The notes beneath the pieces were generated by a model. That model was not told the DNA's origin. It made no database searches and worked only from the letters and a program-made list of their open reading frames with translations. Shown in pieces: positions 1 to 8,801 of a stretch of DNA of 30,585 nt (the first letter of the stretch is position 1; each line of letters begins with the position of its first letter). The stretch spans positions 1 to 30,585 of the forward strand of contig JBBRNH010000075.1 of NCBI GenBank assembly GCA_038230415.1, in the 5' to 3' direction. The position numbers and the translations under genes were made by a program. The stretch is from JBBRNH01 sp038230415. GTDB taxonomy: Bacteria; Bacteroidota; Bacteroidia; Cytophagales; Spirosomataceae.

Positions 1-142
1 AGACGATGGCGACGATAAAAATAGAATTGATGCCGATTTTGACGCACTCTTCCAGTACGAGGTTCACATAAACGCTGAATTTCTCGCGGTTGGTGAAGAG
101 TGATCCCAAAAAAATAAAGTAGCGGCCTAATCGTGAAAACAT
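1..142 (-). CDS. mlaE: MlaE-family lipid ABC transporter permease, N-terminal part only
   Basis: Reading leftwards from an ATG at 142, the frame is open to the window edge (47 codons). The peptide begins MFSRLGRYFIFLGSLF, then TNREKFSVYVNLVLEE and CVKIGINSIFIVAIV. This matches the start of Bacteroidetes MlaE permeases: a 'LGRYFLFLGSLFTNRE' opening, then the first hydrophobic segment. In the family, the permease works with an MlaF-type ATPase and an MCE protein to move phospholipids between the inner and outer membranes. The rest of the gene and its partners lie outside the window. The assignment rests on the short N-terminal pattern only. Confidence 0.75.
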   Translation of the reverse strand, partial: MFSRLGRYFIFLGSLFTNREKFSVYVNLVLEECVKIGINSIFIVAIV

Positions 143-353
143 AGTGGCTCGGTCAAACGTCGGTAAAGATAGCGGAGTAACGCAACAGACCGCCTGCCGG
201 TTGCACTGCGCCGTTGCCAACACAATACCGGGCGCGGAGCTGTTCAGCCCCGCGACCGTGTAGAGACTGGTGTGCCATTGCGACATAGTTGCGTCTATTT
301 CCATACATAAAACGTGACCATTTAGGTATGTTCCTTTTTGCCGGAACGAGATT

Positions 354-382
354 TGTTCCCCACCGCCCCTCGGCTGTGGGAC
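354..382. repeat. Hairpin-forming direct repeat, copy 1
   Basis: This 29-bp sequence starts TGTTCCCCACC and ends GGCTGTGGGAC. It recurs exactly at 442-470, and similarity continues about 4 bp further with one mismatch. CCCACCGCC and GGCTGTGGG can pair as a 9-bp stem with one mismatch around a CCTC loop. It looks like a dispersed palindromic element. No coding role is seen. Confidence 0.7.
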
Positions 383-441
383 TACGCGCACAAACGGGCT
401 TCTCCGTCCGAAACGGCACAGCTTAGTGGCGGTGCCAAACG

Positions 442-470
442 TGTTCCCCACCGCCCCTCGGCTGTGGGAC
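442..470. repeat. Hairpin-forming direct repeat, copy 2
   Basis: Exact second copy of the 354-382 element, in the same orientation and 88 bp downstream. The sequence between the copies is not repeated, so this is two placed elements and not a longer tandem array. Confidence 0.7.
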
Positions 471-655
471 CACGACCCAGATTCAGTTTGGGCACTGACC
501 GTTGCAAAGGTTACGCCTAAACGCCCCAACGGTATTTTTTGGCGGTGTGGTTGGCTTTGGTCGGCGGGCCATCTAACTTGCCATCTCAGGCAAGGCAGAG
601 TTAAACGCCGAAGCCGGAAAACACATCACTGCGGAGTGCAACTCCGAGTTACTAT

Positions 656-1330
656 ATGAACCCACTCATTGTTATCACCGGCGGTAGCAAAGGCATTGGT
701 GCCGCCATTGCCAATCGGTTTGTGGCACAGGGCTTCGATGCCGTTGTCTGCGCCCGCTCCGTTGCCGACATCACCGGCCCAAACCTGCTGCCGGTGGCGG
801 CTGACCTCAGCACCCGCGCCGGGGTTGCGTTATTGGTTCAGTATGTGCAGTTGCTGGGCAGGCCGGTTGATGTGCTGGTGAATAACGCGGGCGTGTTTCG
901 GCCCGGCCAGATTCATAATGAAGAAGAGGGGGCGTTTGAGTTGCAACTCAACACCAACGTTGCCAGTGCCTACCACCTCACGCGGGGGCTGCTGCCCGGC
1001 ATGATGGCCCGGCAAACCGGCCATATCTTTATGATGGGCAGCACGGCCAGCATCACGGCCTACACCAACGGTGGGTCGTACTGCATCTCTAAATTCGCGC
1101 TGTTGGGTATGAGCCGGGTGCTGCGCGAAGAACTCAAACCGCACGGCATCCGGGTAACAACGCTGCTGCCCGGTGCCACCCTCACCGACTCGTGGGCCGG
1201 TACTGATCTGCCCGCCGAGCGGTTTATGCCGCCCGAAGCCATTGCCGATACCGTTTGGGCGGCTTATTCGCTGCCAAAAACCGTTGTGATCGAGGAGATT
1301 CTGATGCGCCCGCAGTTGGGCGATATTTAG
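656..1330 (+). CDS. SDR-family NAD(P)-dependent oxidoreductase
   Basis: This 224-aa classical short-chain dehydrogenase/reductase has a Rossmann fold. The nucleotide-binding glycine motif TGGSKGIG lies near residues 8-15 and NNAG near 80. The catalytic Ser (GSTAS) is followed by the YxxxK pair (YCISK). The LLPGATLTDSW segment follows the usual PG motif after the active site. The substrate cannot be told from sequence; YwfD/3-oxoacyl-ACP reductase-like enzymes are close in type. The ATG at 656 follows a small hairpin and puts the glycine motif at the usual distance from the N-terminus. The gene converges on priA with the toxin-antitoxin insertion between them. Confidence 0.88.
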   Translation: MNPLIVITGGSKGIGAAIANRFVAQGFDAVVCARSVADITGPNLLPVAADLSTRAGVALLVQYVQLLGRPVDVLVNNAGVFRPGQIHNEEEGAFELQLNTNVASAYHLTRGLLPGMMARQTGHIFMMGSTASITAYTNGGSYCISKFALLGMSRVLREELKPHGIRVTTLLPGATLTDSWAGTDLPAERFMPPEAIADTVWAAYSLPKTVVIEEILMRPQLGDI

Positions 1331-1349
1331 CGCGGCTGGTGCGGTTGGG

Positions 1350-1407
1350 TCACAAACAGTCCACGTCGGCCACCACGCTCACGGCTCGTAAGCCCTTGTC
1401 GGCGAGG
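1350..1407 (-). pseudogene. Detached duplicate of the priA 3' end
   Basis: 58 bp align without gaps to 2050-2107, the last codons of priA, exactly 700 bp away. The first 32 bp are identical and there are 7 mismatches in the rest. Read on the minus strand, both copies encode DKGLRAVSVVADVDCL and a TGA stop. Six of the seven differences are silent (in the D, G, L, R and A codons), and one changes Thr to Ala. This pattern means the copies diverged under protein-coding selection in two priA genes. It is not decay of a local duplicate. The fragment has no start and is a relic. Together with 2050-2107 it frames the toxin-antitoxin pair like the two ends of an integrated segment. Confidence 0.88.
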
Positions 1408-1415
1408 CTATAAAA

Positions 1416-1769
1416 TTAAAGACTCCGCTGCCGGATGCTCTGTTCATCAACAACCGTAAAATGGCTCATCAGTTGGATGGCGGGATTATCTAACAGCCCA
1501 AACAACAAGTGAGCCGCATCTGTAGGCAAAGTCCCTTTGTTGCGAAAATACACCACAGCCGGAGGAGGAGTCAGCCGGTATCGAAATAGTAACTCTCCGT
1601 AATCGCGGTCGAAGGTCAGAATAACTAACCCTTCGGCCACAGCAAAGGCCAGCACTTGCGGGTCGGCAATGCCGCCCTGGGTTTCGCCAATACTAATCAC
1701 TTCGTAGCCGCGTTCGCGGAGAAGCCGGATGCTGGGATACGGAAAATTTTCGTTGGCTAAGAAACGCAT
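1416..1769 (-). CDS. DUF5615 PIN-like toxin of a type II toxin-antitoxin pair
   Basis: This 117-aa protein has the DUF5615 pattern. An N-terminal MRFLANENFP motif is followed by a Rossmann-like LLRERGYEVISIGE strand-turn, GIADPQVLAFA and the acidic TFDRDYGEL motif. The family adopts a PIN-type nuclease fold and is thought to act as the toxin partner of DUF433. The first acidic position often seen as LADEN is LANEN here, as in many relatives. Its ATG shares one base with the stop of the upstream antitoxin gene (TGATG), so the two are translationally coupled. The pair sits between two priA 3' ends, which points to acquisition as a unit. Catalytic activity is inferred, not shown. Confidence 0.85.
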   Translation of the reverse strand: MRFLANENFPYPSIRLLRERGYEVISIGETQGGIADPQVLAFAVAEGLVILTFDRDYGELLFRYRLTPPPAVVYFRNKGTLPTDAAHLLFGLLDNPAIQLMSHFTVVDEQSIRQRSL

Positions 1770-2005
1770 CAGGCAGCCACAGCAAGCGGGAAATACAGTT
1801 CATGGCGCAAACAATCGCCCAGGTAGGCAAACACGGCCCGCAAATCGGCGGCTGTCAGGGTCGGGTAGCTGTCTAAGATCATGGCTTCTGTCCAACCTTT
1901 TTCGTAGAGTTCGACAACCAACTCAACGGCAATGCGGGTGCCTTTGATAACGGGTTTACCCAACAGAATTTGCGGGTCAGAATGGATACGGGTGTGCCAC
2001 GTCAT
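1769..2005 (-). CDS. DUF433 antitoxin
   Basis: This 78-aa protein is typical of DUF433. It starts MTWHTRIHSDPQILLGKPVI, with the hallmark DP-x-I-x-x-GKPVIKGTRI segment. A WTEAMILDSYPTLTAADLRAVFAYL helical part follows, resembling the winged-helix region of this family. DUF433 proteins are small DNA-binding antitoxins encoded directly upstream of DUF5615 toxins, as here. The start codon ATG at 2005 lies about 45 bp beyond the priA stop. The antitoxin therefore follows priA on the same strand and may be transcribed by read-through or from its own promoter in that short gap. Confidence 0.88.
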   Translation of the reverse strand: MTWHTRIHSDPQILLGKPVIKGTRIAVELVVELYEKGWTEAMILDSYPTLTAADLRAVFAYLGDCLRHELYFPLAVAA

Positions 2006-2049
2006 AGCGGTAATGTTTCACTGTTTTTAACAAAAATAACGGGTTCTTT

Positions 2050-4578
2050 TCACAAACAGTCCACGTCGGCCACCACGCTCACCGCCCGCAGACCCTTATC
2101 GGTGAGGATGTCGGTGATGCGGTCGCGGATAAACGTTTTCACCGCCTTCACGTTCATCGGGCCGCGTTCGAGCTTAATCAGGATGTCGTACAGAAACTGA
2201 TTTCTCACCCGCTCCACTAACGGCTGCTCCGGGCCAAGCACGCGGCTACTGCCCAGCGTATCAGTGAGTTCGGCGGCTAACCGCTCGGCGGCCTGCTGAC
2301 TGATGTGCTGCTCGGTGTGGCGCACGGTGAGTTTGATGAGCCGCGTAAACGGCGGATAGGCGAAGTTCTGGCGTTCCTGAATTTCTTCGTCATACAGGCC
2401 CCGGTAGTCATTATCCAAGATTTTTTGCAGGATGGGCTGGCTGGGGTTGGCCGTCTGAATCAGTACGCGCCCGCGCTGCCCCGCCCGTCGGCCCGCCCGC
2501 CCGCTTACCTGCGTCAGCATCTGAAAAGCCCGTTCGGTAGCCCTGAAATCGGGGAAGTGAATCAGCCGGTCGGCATCAAAAATACCGACCAAGCTCACCC
2601 GGTCGAAGTCTAAGCCCTTGGTAATCATCTGCGTACCCACGAGCATATCAACCGTGTTGCCCTCAAATTCTTTGATAATCTGCTGGTAGGCATCTTTGGC
2701 GCGGGTGGTGTCGAGGTCCATGCGGAGAATGCGCGACTGCGGGAAGAAAATCTGGAGGGAGTCTTCGAGTTTTTCGGTGCCGAAGCCAATGGTTTTGACT
2801 TTGGTGGAGCCGCAAACGGGGCAAAGGCGCGGCACTTCTTCTTTGTGGCCGCAGTAGTGGCAGCGCAGTTCGGCGGCCCGTTGGTGGTAGGTCAGACTCA
2901 CGGCGCAGTTGGTACACTCCGCCGTCCAGTCGCAGCTTTCGCATTGCAGGTAGGGCGAGTAGCCGCGCCGGTTCTGAAACAGAATGCTCTGCTCGTGGCG
3001 GGCAATGTTCTGTTCGAGTTCTGAGAGCAGGGCCGAGGTGAACTCCTGCTTCATGGTTTTCTGCTTTTTTTCCTGCTTGGTGTCAATCAGCCGGATGTCG
3101 GGCAGTTGCGCATCGCCGTAGCGTTGAAACAGCTCTACCAGCCCGTAGCGGCCCTGTTGGGCGTGGTAATAGGTTTCGTAGGCAGGCGTGGCCGAGCCAA
3201 GCAGCACTTTGGCCTGTTGCCAGTGGGCCAGCATCGTTGCCACGTCGCGGGCGTGGTAGCGCGGGGCGGGGTCGTGCTGTTTGTAGGATGTTTCGTGTTC
3301 TTCGTCAATGATAATCAGGCCGAGATTATCGAAGGGTAAAAACACCGCCGACCGCACCCCCACCACAAACTGATACTGCCCCGACACGACACCTTTCCAG
3401 ACTTCAACGCGCTCATTATCAGAGAATTTGGAGTGATAAATCCCCATTTTATCGCCAAAAACGCGCTGGAGCCGCACCACAATCTGGGTCGTGAGGGCAA
3501 TTTCGGGCAGCAGATACAGCACCTGCGAGCCACTGCCGATGGCCTGCTGAATGAGATGAATATAGACCTCGGTTTTGCCGCTGCCCGTGATGCCGTGCAG
3601 CAGCGCAATATCTTTTTCGGCAAAGCAGGCCATAATCTCATCGGCAGCCCGTTGCTGAGAGTCAGTCAGTTTGATTTCGACCTCCGGGGCGGCATTGTCG
3701 GAGAAACGTGGCTCAATAATCTCGAATGTCTGGAAAACCTCGTTTTTGATGAGCGTCGTCAGCGATGATTGCGACACCGTATCGTCTTGATTGAGAATGC
3801 TTTTATCTAATCCTTTTTTATTCAGAGCGGGGTTTACCTGAATCGGGATGTGGCTCAGGTAACGCAGCACGGCTTCCTGCTGCTTGGGCAGTTTGTCGAG
3901 TTTTCTGATTAGCCCCAGCAACGTCTCTTTTTCTTCGTAGATCGGGTTTAGCCGCACTTTCCGAATCATTTTCGGGATGTATTTCTCGCGCACTTCCTCA
4001 AAAATAATCACCGCCTGCTTGCCCACCAATGACTTGATTACGGCGGGAATATTGGGGGACTCCCCGGTCAGCGTTGCCACTAACCGACCTAATTCCTCGT
4101 AGGTAAGGGCCACCTGCTTTTTGAGTTCGGCCAGCAGCAGCACCTCCACCGGCGTGAGCAGTTCGGCATAATCGAAGTCCGGGTTGTATTGCACCTTCGA
4201 CTGACTCGATATTTTCAGGCCCGACGGCAAGGCCACGTTCATCACCTCGCCGATGCAGCACATATAGTACTCGGCCATCCACCGAAACAGTTCGAGCTGG
4301 TAGCCGGTCAGAAGCGGTTGTGTGTCAAGCAGTTCGAGCATATAGCGGGCCTGATACTGCGCGGGTGGGGTGTTGTGCAGGCGGGCGACAATGGCCGTAT
4401 AGACCCGTCCGTCTTTTTTTCCGAACGGCACAATCACTCTGGCACCAATCTTGATAGCGTCGGCCATCGTGCGCGGAACCCGGTATGTGAACAACCGGGG
4501 CAAGGGCAGCGGCAGAATTAAATCGGCGAAAAAAGTGGCTTCGTCGTCAGATTGGTAGGGGAAAAGCAAGTCAGTCAA
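2050..4578 (-). CDS. priA: Primosomal protein N' (PriA helicase)
   Basis: This 842-aa protein is the superfamily 2 DNA helicase that restarts stalled replication forks. The N-terminal DNA-binding domain is seen as FFADLILPLPLPRLFTYRVP. Walker A is LLHGITGSGKTEVY, motif II is IIIDEEHETSYKQ, and motif III is LLGSATPA. A zinc-binding insert follows with paired cysteines (CESCDWTAECTNC, CHYCG, CPVCG). Helicase motifs V/VI are GTQMITKGLDF and SGRAGRRAGQ. Length suits Bacteroidetes PriA, which are longer than the 732-aa E. coli protein. The chosen start is TTG at 4578 because no ATG fits the N-terminal domain. An AGGAC stretch lies about 10 bases upstream, and a promoter at 4610-4642 would give a leader of about 25 nt. 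Confidence 0.95.
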   Translation of the reverse strand: MTDLLFPYQSDDEATFFADLILPLPLPRLFTYRVPRTMADAIKIGARVIVPFGKKDGRVYTAIVARLHNTPPAQYQARYMLELLDTQPLLTGYQLELFRWMAEYYMCCIGEVMNVALPSGLKISSQSKVQYNPDFDYAELLTPVEVLLLAELKKQVALTYEELGRLVATLTGESPNIPAVIKSLVGKQAVIIFEEVREKYIPKMIRKVRLNPIYEEKETLLGLIRKLDKLPKQQEAVLRYLSHIPIQVNPALNKKGLDKSILNQDDTVSQSSLTTLIKNEVFQTFEIIEPRFSDNAAPEVEIKLTDSQQRAADEIMACFAEKDIALLHGITGSGKTEVYIHLIQQAIGSGSQVLYLLPEIALTTQIVVRLQRVFGDKMGIYHSKFSDNERVEVWKGVVSGQYQFVVGVRSAVFLPFDNLGLIIIDEEHETSYKQHDPAPRYHARDVATMLAHWQQAKVLLGSATPAYETYYHAQQGRYGLVELFQRYGDAQLPDIRLIDTKQEKKQKTMKQEFTSALLSELEQNIARHEQSILFQNRRGYSPYLQCESCDWTAECTNCAVSLTYHQRAAELRCHYCGHKEEVPRLCPVCGSTKVKTIGFGTEKLEDSLQIFFPQSRILRMDLDTTRAKDAYQQIIKEFEGNTVDMLVGTQMITKGLDFDRVSLVGIFDADRLIHFPDFRATERAFQMLTQVSGRAGRRAGQRGRVLIQTANPSQPILQKILDNDYRGLYDEEIQERQNFAYPPFTRLIKLTVRHTEQHISQQAAERLAAELTDTLGSSRVLGPEQPLVERVRNQFLYDILIKLERGPMNVKAVKTFIRDRITDILTDKGLRAVSVVADVDCL

Positions 4579-4609
4579 AGGGATTGTCCTATTTGTGTCC
4601 TTATATAGT

Positions 4610-4642
4610 CAAAGATACCGCCCGGCTGCCGAAAACTGGCAA
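4610..4642 (-). promoter_or_regulatory. Predicted promoter for priA
   Basis: On the minus strand TATCTTTG (4617-4610) is an exact match to the Bacteroidetes -7 element TAnnTTTG. A TTG lies 22 bp upstream (4642-4640), slightly beyond the preferred 19. The inferred transcript start is near 4603, about 25 nt before the TTG start codon. Confidence 0.55.
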
Positions 4643-4754
4643 GAAGTTTGCTACTCGTTGCGGAGCATAGAACACTTAACTGATACTCTGTTAATTAAGT
4701 CCATACTATCGCCCAGGAAACCGAATAAAAAACGCTTACAGCCTCATTTTCCTC

Positions 4755-7700
4755 ATGAAACAACAACGTGCTACTGAACGTACCGGCCAGTGGTCGGGCA
4801 TCCTCTTAGTCGCGTGGTTTTTACTTAACCATGTCTCTGCTCATGCCCAGGTTAGTGGTTATGTATTCCGCGACTTTAATGCCGATGGTATCCGCACGGC
4901 CAGCAAACCTACCGAACCCGGCGTTGCAGGCGCAACGGTTCGGGTTTTTGTGGATGTTGACCCTGCGCCCCGCATTACTACCACCCGTGCCGACGGAACC
5001 TTTAGTTTCGATGCTACACAGGTACCACCCGGTCAGCCGCTCCGAATCGAGTTTCGGGGCTTTGAGCCGGGCTATTTCACCGGGCCGTTTGGCGCAGGCA
5101 GCGGCACCACCGTTCAGTTTGTAACGTCGGGCGCATCGGCAACGGCGGTGTATGCCGGTGTCAACTACCCCGCCGATTATTGCCAGAGCGCCACGCCCAT
5201 TGTAACGCCCTGCTATGCCAACGGCGATCCGCTGAACCCCAACGACCTGAACGGAAACCCAATTACTGATGGCACCAAAAAAGCGGCTTTGGCCGACGTG
5301 TTGGTGTCTATTCCGTTCGGTGCAACGGGCATTGCCGGTAGTGACGGCCCGGCCAACACGCCCGGCCACTTAGCCATTGGCAGCCAGGTTGGTTCAATCT
5401 GGGGCATTGCTTTTCAGCGACGTACCGTAAATCTGTTTGCGGGAGCCACCATTAAACGGCACGCCGGTCTTGGGCCGCTTGGCACGGGCGGGATATACAC
5501 AACCGATATGGGCAGTGCCAACCCAACGTCCACCTCGTTTGTGGACGTGCGGAGTCTTGGCATTAATACCGGCGACAATCCACACGGCATTATTACGGGC
5601 AGCAAGCAAGAACCCAGCCGCGACGTTGGGGCCGTTGATGCCGTTGGCAAGCGGGCCATTGGTGGCGTTGACATCTCCGAAGATGACAAAAACCTGTTCA
5701 TTGTGAACCTGAATGACCGGAAGATTTATAAGATTTTTATTGACTCGCCCGCTGTCAAACCAACCAGCACCACATCGGTAACCTCCTGGACACTGCCCGA
5801 CCCCGGCTGCGTGAACGGCGTGTTTCGGCCCTGGGCCTTGAAAAACTACCGGGGCAAAATCTACGTGGGCGGTGTCTGCACCGGCGAGTTGCTGTCAGGA
5901 ACCGCTACCGGCACCAATAATGCCACCACTGATTTCGATAATGCCCTGGCCCACCGCGACGATCTGGTTGGCTATATCTATCGGTTCGACCCGACGTTAG
6001 GCTCCTCGGCCCCGTTCGAGAAAGTGCTGACCATTCCGCTGTCATTCACGCGGGGTGCCGCCGACCTCACCGAAGACTGTATCCTGTACAAATACTGGTT
6101 TCCGTGGACCAATAAATTTGCCCCGGCCTGCAACACCAAAACCGGCACTTATCTATCCGTGATGTGGCCGCAGCCGGTTATTTCAGACATCTCTTTCGAC
6201 GACGACGGGTCTATCTTCATCGGCATGATGGACCGCTTTGGGTTTATTGCCGGCAACCGGAACCTCTCGCCCGACCTCACCGATGATAAACTGTACGACG
6301 GGTTCACGGGCGGAGACCTCCTTCGGGCGCAACGCAACGCCGACGGCACCTACACACTCGAAAGTAATGGCACCACCGGCACCCGCACCAACCCCCTGGG
6401 CGTTGGCAACAAGCAAGGGCCGGGCGGGGGTGAGTTTTTTACCGATGACTATTTTACATTTTACGGAAAAATTGTTCACGACGAAATCCTGAATGGTGCC
6501 TTAACCTACGTGCCGGGTTCGGGCGAGATTTTCTCATCGGCATTCGATCCGTATTCGGCCCCCGACAACAGCGTTTATCGGGCGGGAGGCTTCAAAATTC
6601 TTGACCCGCGCACCGGCCTTGCTACGCGCTCGTTTGTGCTGTATCAGAATAAACCCAACGAAGACCCCACCGCCAATGGCACCTTTGGCAAGGCGGCTGG
6701 TTTGGGCGACGCGCAGGCACTCTGCGAGGTGGCCCCGGTTGAAATTGGCAACCGGGTTTGGTATGACGACAATCGCAACGGTATTCAGGAAGCCTACGAA
6801 ACCGGCATTGATGGCCTGACGCTGACCCTGCATGATATGGAAGATGGCGAAAGAGCCGTCGGCTCATTGGTTACGCACAACGGCGGGCAGTTTTATTTCA
6901 ACAACACAACCATTAGCCCGGCCAAACTCCTGCCCGGCCACCGCTATCAGATTCGGCTCAGTAGCGATCAATTGCCAACCATAGTTCTGACCCCGGCTGT
7001 GCGCGGAGCCAGGCGGGGCGCACGAGCCGCTGCCACTGGCCGGAGTTTCTCGGTGTCTCCGTTTGGACAGGGAGACAACCTGACCAATTCGAAAGGCTTG
7101 ATGAATGGCAATTTTATCAAAATAGACGTGACCACCGGCGACTACGGTCAGAACGCCCACATCTATGATTTATCGGTGTATTCCTGCCCGATTCTGACCC
7201 TGACCCGCAAAACCGTTCAGGTTTGCCAGGGACAGCGCGCACCCGATGTTACATTAGACGGCCAGTATTTCGCCCGCTTTGACAAGATACAGTTTGTTGA
7301 GTTTGATACGCCCCAGTCTGGCACGGCTATGTATGGCCCCGGTGGGCGGCTGCTGGGCGAGTTTACACCCGCCAGTTTCTCGGCCACTACTCCCGAATCC
7401 TTTACGCTGTCGGGGGCTACTATTTCTACCGCCGGAGCCAACAAATACGTCTATGCCATAGTGTCTCCGGCGCCAGCCGACCCCGTCTGCCGACCATTCG
7501 ACGAGACCATTATCGAGATTATCCCAACACCCGTAGTGAGCGCAACGGGAGCCGCCCTGACGTGTTCGGTAAGATCAGTCACGCTCACCAGCACCGCTAC
7601 CGACAGCAAAGGCAACTCATTAACGGGCGTAAACTACGCCTGGACGGGGCCAAACGGCTACACGGCCAACACGCAAAACGCCGTAACAACCCAGGCTGGC

Positions 7701-8723
7701 ACCTACACCGTGAGTGCCGCAACCATTCGCTGCCCCGAAACACCGGGTACGGCCATTGTATCAGTAACGGCGGCTCCCAGCGGAACCGTTGTTATTACCA
7801 ATGCCACCGGCGGGCGCAAAGCAACGCCCGGCAGTTCGGTAACGCTCACCGTCACCACCAACCCGGCCAACGCCGATGTGTTGTGGAGTGGCCCGGGCAG
7901 TTTCAGCAGTGTTCTGTATAAACCGGTTGTGTCGGCAGTGGGAGAATACAGTATTGTTTGTTCATCGCCCCTGAGTTGCACGCCCGTTCGGACCCGCGTT
8001 CAGGTGGCTGAGCCGTATCCCTGCCCCGACATTACCGTGTCGCCGGCGGCCCTCACGCTCTGCCCCGATCAGGCGGTGCCGTCGCTCACGGCCAGTTTAT
8101 CCTACGCGCCGGGTGTGCCAGCCGCCACCGGAGACCACATTGATTTTGTGTATTTCACGCAGTTGCCCACCCAGTCCGAACTGGCTTCGGGCGGCACACT
8201 GTTGCAAAGCGTTACGCCCGGCAGCAGCGGCTCGGCCACACTCACCAGCACCTCGGCCATTCAGACCGATAATCCCGGCAACGCGCCTGTTTATCGGTAT
8301 GTCTATGCCATTTTCCGGCCCGGCACATCGCCCTCGGCCTGTACCGCTGTGTATGCCAGCACGGTTATTCAGATCAGCCCGGCACCCCAGTTTAGCCTCA
8401 CAGCCCTCTCGCCAACGTGCGCCGGGGGCAATGCCAACGCCGACGGTCAGATCAGGATGTTGAATTTCGACACGAACGCCGGGCTGAAATACATTCTGTC
8501 AACATCGCCGATTGCTGTGCCGATTACGGCTATTCCGGTGCCGGTGCCGACCACCGGACTGCTGCGCGGAGGGATTAGCAATCCGGCTTCGGCCACCACT
8601 TACTACGTTCGGGTCAACAGCCCGGCGGGCTGCGTGGCCGAAAAACAAATTACGCTGCGGCCCGCCAGTTGCCAATGCCCAACCCCCGATTGCCTGCCCG
8701 TGAACGCAACCCGGATTCGATAA
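4755..8723 (+). CDS. Large secreted SdrD_B/Ig-like surface protein with C-terminal Cys tail
   Basis: This 1322-aa protein has a signal peptide (residues 1-32, hydrophobic core GILLVAWFLL, cleavage after AHAQ). Residues 33 to about 130 form an SdrD_B-like module (VSGYVFRDFNADGI). A region of about 500 residues with propeller-like strands follows (GGVDISEDDKNLFIVNLNDR, ISFDDDGSIFIGMMDRFG). A second SdrD_B-like module starts near 662 (IGNRVWYDDNRNGIQE). Two copies of a Cys-containing module lie at about 810-925 and 1090-1215, separated by Ig/PKD-like segments. The last residues, CQCPTPDCLPVNATRIR, match the tails of the next two secreted proteins. Function is unknown; an outer-surface structural or adhesive role is inferred. 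A strong terminator follows. Confidence 0.85.
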   Translation: MKQQRATERTGQWSGILLVAWFLLNHVSAHAQVSGYVFRDFNADGIRTASKPTEPGVAGATVRVFVDVDPAPRITTTRADGTFSFDATQVPPGQPLRIEFRGFEPGYFTGPFGAGSGTTVQFVTSGASATAVYAGVNYPADYCQSATPIVTPCYANGDPLNPNDLNGNPITDGTKKAALADVLVSIPFGATGIAGSDGPANTPGHLAIGSQVGSIWGIAFQRRTVNLFAGATIKRHAGLGPLGTGGIYTTDMGSANPTSTSFVDVRSLGINTGDNPHGIITGSKQEPSRDVGAVDAVGKRAIGGVDISEDDKNLFIVNLNDRKIYKIFIDSPAVKPTSTTSVTSWTLPDPGCVNGVFRPWALKNYRGKIYVGGVCTGELLSGTATGTNNATTDFDNALAHRDDLVGYIYRFDPTLGSSAPFEKVLTIPLSFTRGAADLTEDCILYKYWFPWTNKFAPACNTKTGTYLSVMWPQPVISDISFDDDGSIFIGMMDRFGFIAGNRNLSPDLTDDKLYDGFTGGDLLRAQRNADGTYTLESNGTTGTRTNPLGVGNKQGPGGGEFFTDDYFTFYGKIVHDEILNGALTYVPGSGEIFSSAFDPYSAPDNSVYRAGGFKILDPRTGLATRSFVLYQNKPNEDPTANGTFGKAAGLGDAQALCEVAPVEIGNRVWYDDNRNGIQEAYETGIDGLTLTLHDMEDGERAVGSLVTHNGGQFYFNNTTISPAKLLPGHRYQIRLSSDQLPTIVLTPAVRGARRGARAAATGRSFSVSPFGQGDNLTNSKGLMNGNFIKIDVTTGDYGQNAHIYDLSVYSCPILTLTRKTVQVCQGQRAPDVTLDGQYFARFDKIQFVEFDTPQSGTAMYGPGGRLLGEFTPASFSATTPESFTLSGATISTAGANKYVYAIVSPAPADPVCRPFDETIIEIIPTPVVSATGAALTCSVRSVTLTSTATDSKGNSLTGVNYAWTGPNGYTANTQNAVTTQAGTYTVSAATIRCPETPGTAIVSVTAAPSGTVVITNATGGRKATPGSSVTLTVTTNPANADVLWSGPGSFSSVLYKPVVSAVGEYSIVCSSPLSCTPVRTRVQVAEPYPCPDITVSPAALTLCPDQAVPSLTASLSYAPGVPAATGDHIDFVYFTQLPTQSELASGGTLLQSVTPGSSGSATLTSTSAIQTDNPGNAPVYRYVYAIFRPGTSPSACTAVYASTVIQISPAPQFSLTALSPTCAGGNANADGQIRMLNFDTNAGLKYILSTSPIAVPITAIPVPVPTTGLLRGGISNPASATTYYVRVNSPAGCVAEKQITLRPASCQCPTPDCLPVNATRIR

Positions 8724-8751
8724 GCAGCACCAGACAGATAATATAGTGCCC

Positions 8752-8786
8752 CCCCCCCGGCCTTTGTGAACAGGCCGGGGGGGTTT
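8752..8786 (+). terminator. Terminator after the large surface protein
   Basis: A perfect 12-bp stem, CCCCCCCGGCCT (8752-8763) with AGGCCGGGGGGG (8772-8783), has an 8-nt loop. Only three T follow, so the T-tract is weak. The 5' arm lies in a run of ten C (8749-8758). It ends 16 bases before the ypdA start codon. Confidence 0.75.
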
Positions 8787-8801
8787 GCGTGTTATGGGTG
8801 T

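Larger units (their letters stand above)
143..655. other. Non-coding divergent intergenic region rich in hairpins
   Basis: About 510 bases lie between the start of the MlaE-like gene (minus) and the SDR gene (plus). The short frames here encode low-complexity, family-less peptides and I do not accept them as genes. The region holds a duplicated 29-bp hairpin (354-382 and 442-470). It also has a perfect CTTGCC/GGCAAG hairpin (577-594) and a perfect CGGAGT-GCA-ACTCCG hairpin (632-646) ending 9 bases before the SDR start codon. Both flanking promoters should lie here, but no convincing TTTG/TAnnTTTG pair was found. Confidence 0.6.

Noticed and set aside
153..419. 88-codon minus-strand frame upstream of the MlaE-like gene
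   Set aside because: It encodes a low-complexity peptide across the hairpin repeat, overlaps the likely promoter region and matches no family.
354..470. CRISPR array
   Set aside because: Only two copies of the 29-bp repeat exist, with a 59-bp interval, no third unit and no cas genes nearby.
8749..8758. Run of ten C as a phase-variable tract
   Set aside because: The run lies in a terminator stem between genes, outside the accepted start of ypdA, so slippage would not switch a protein on or off.
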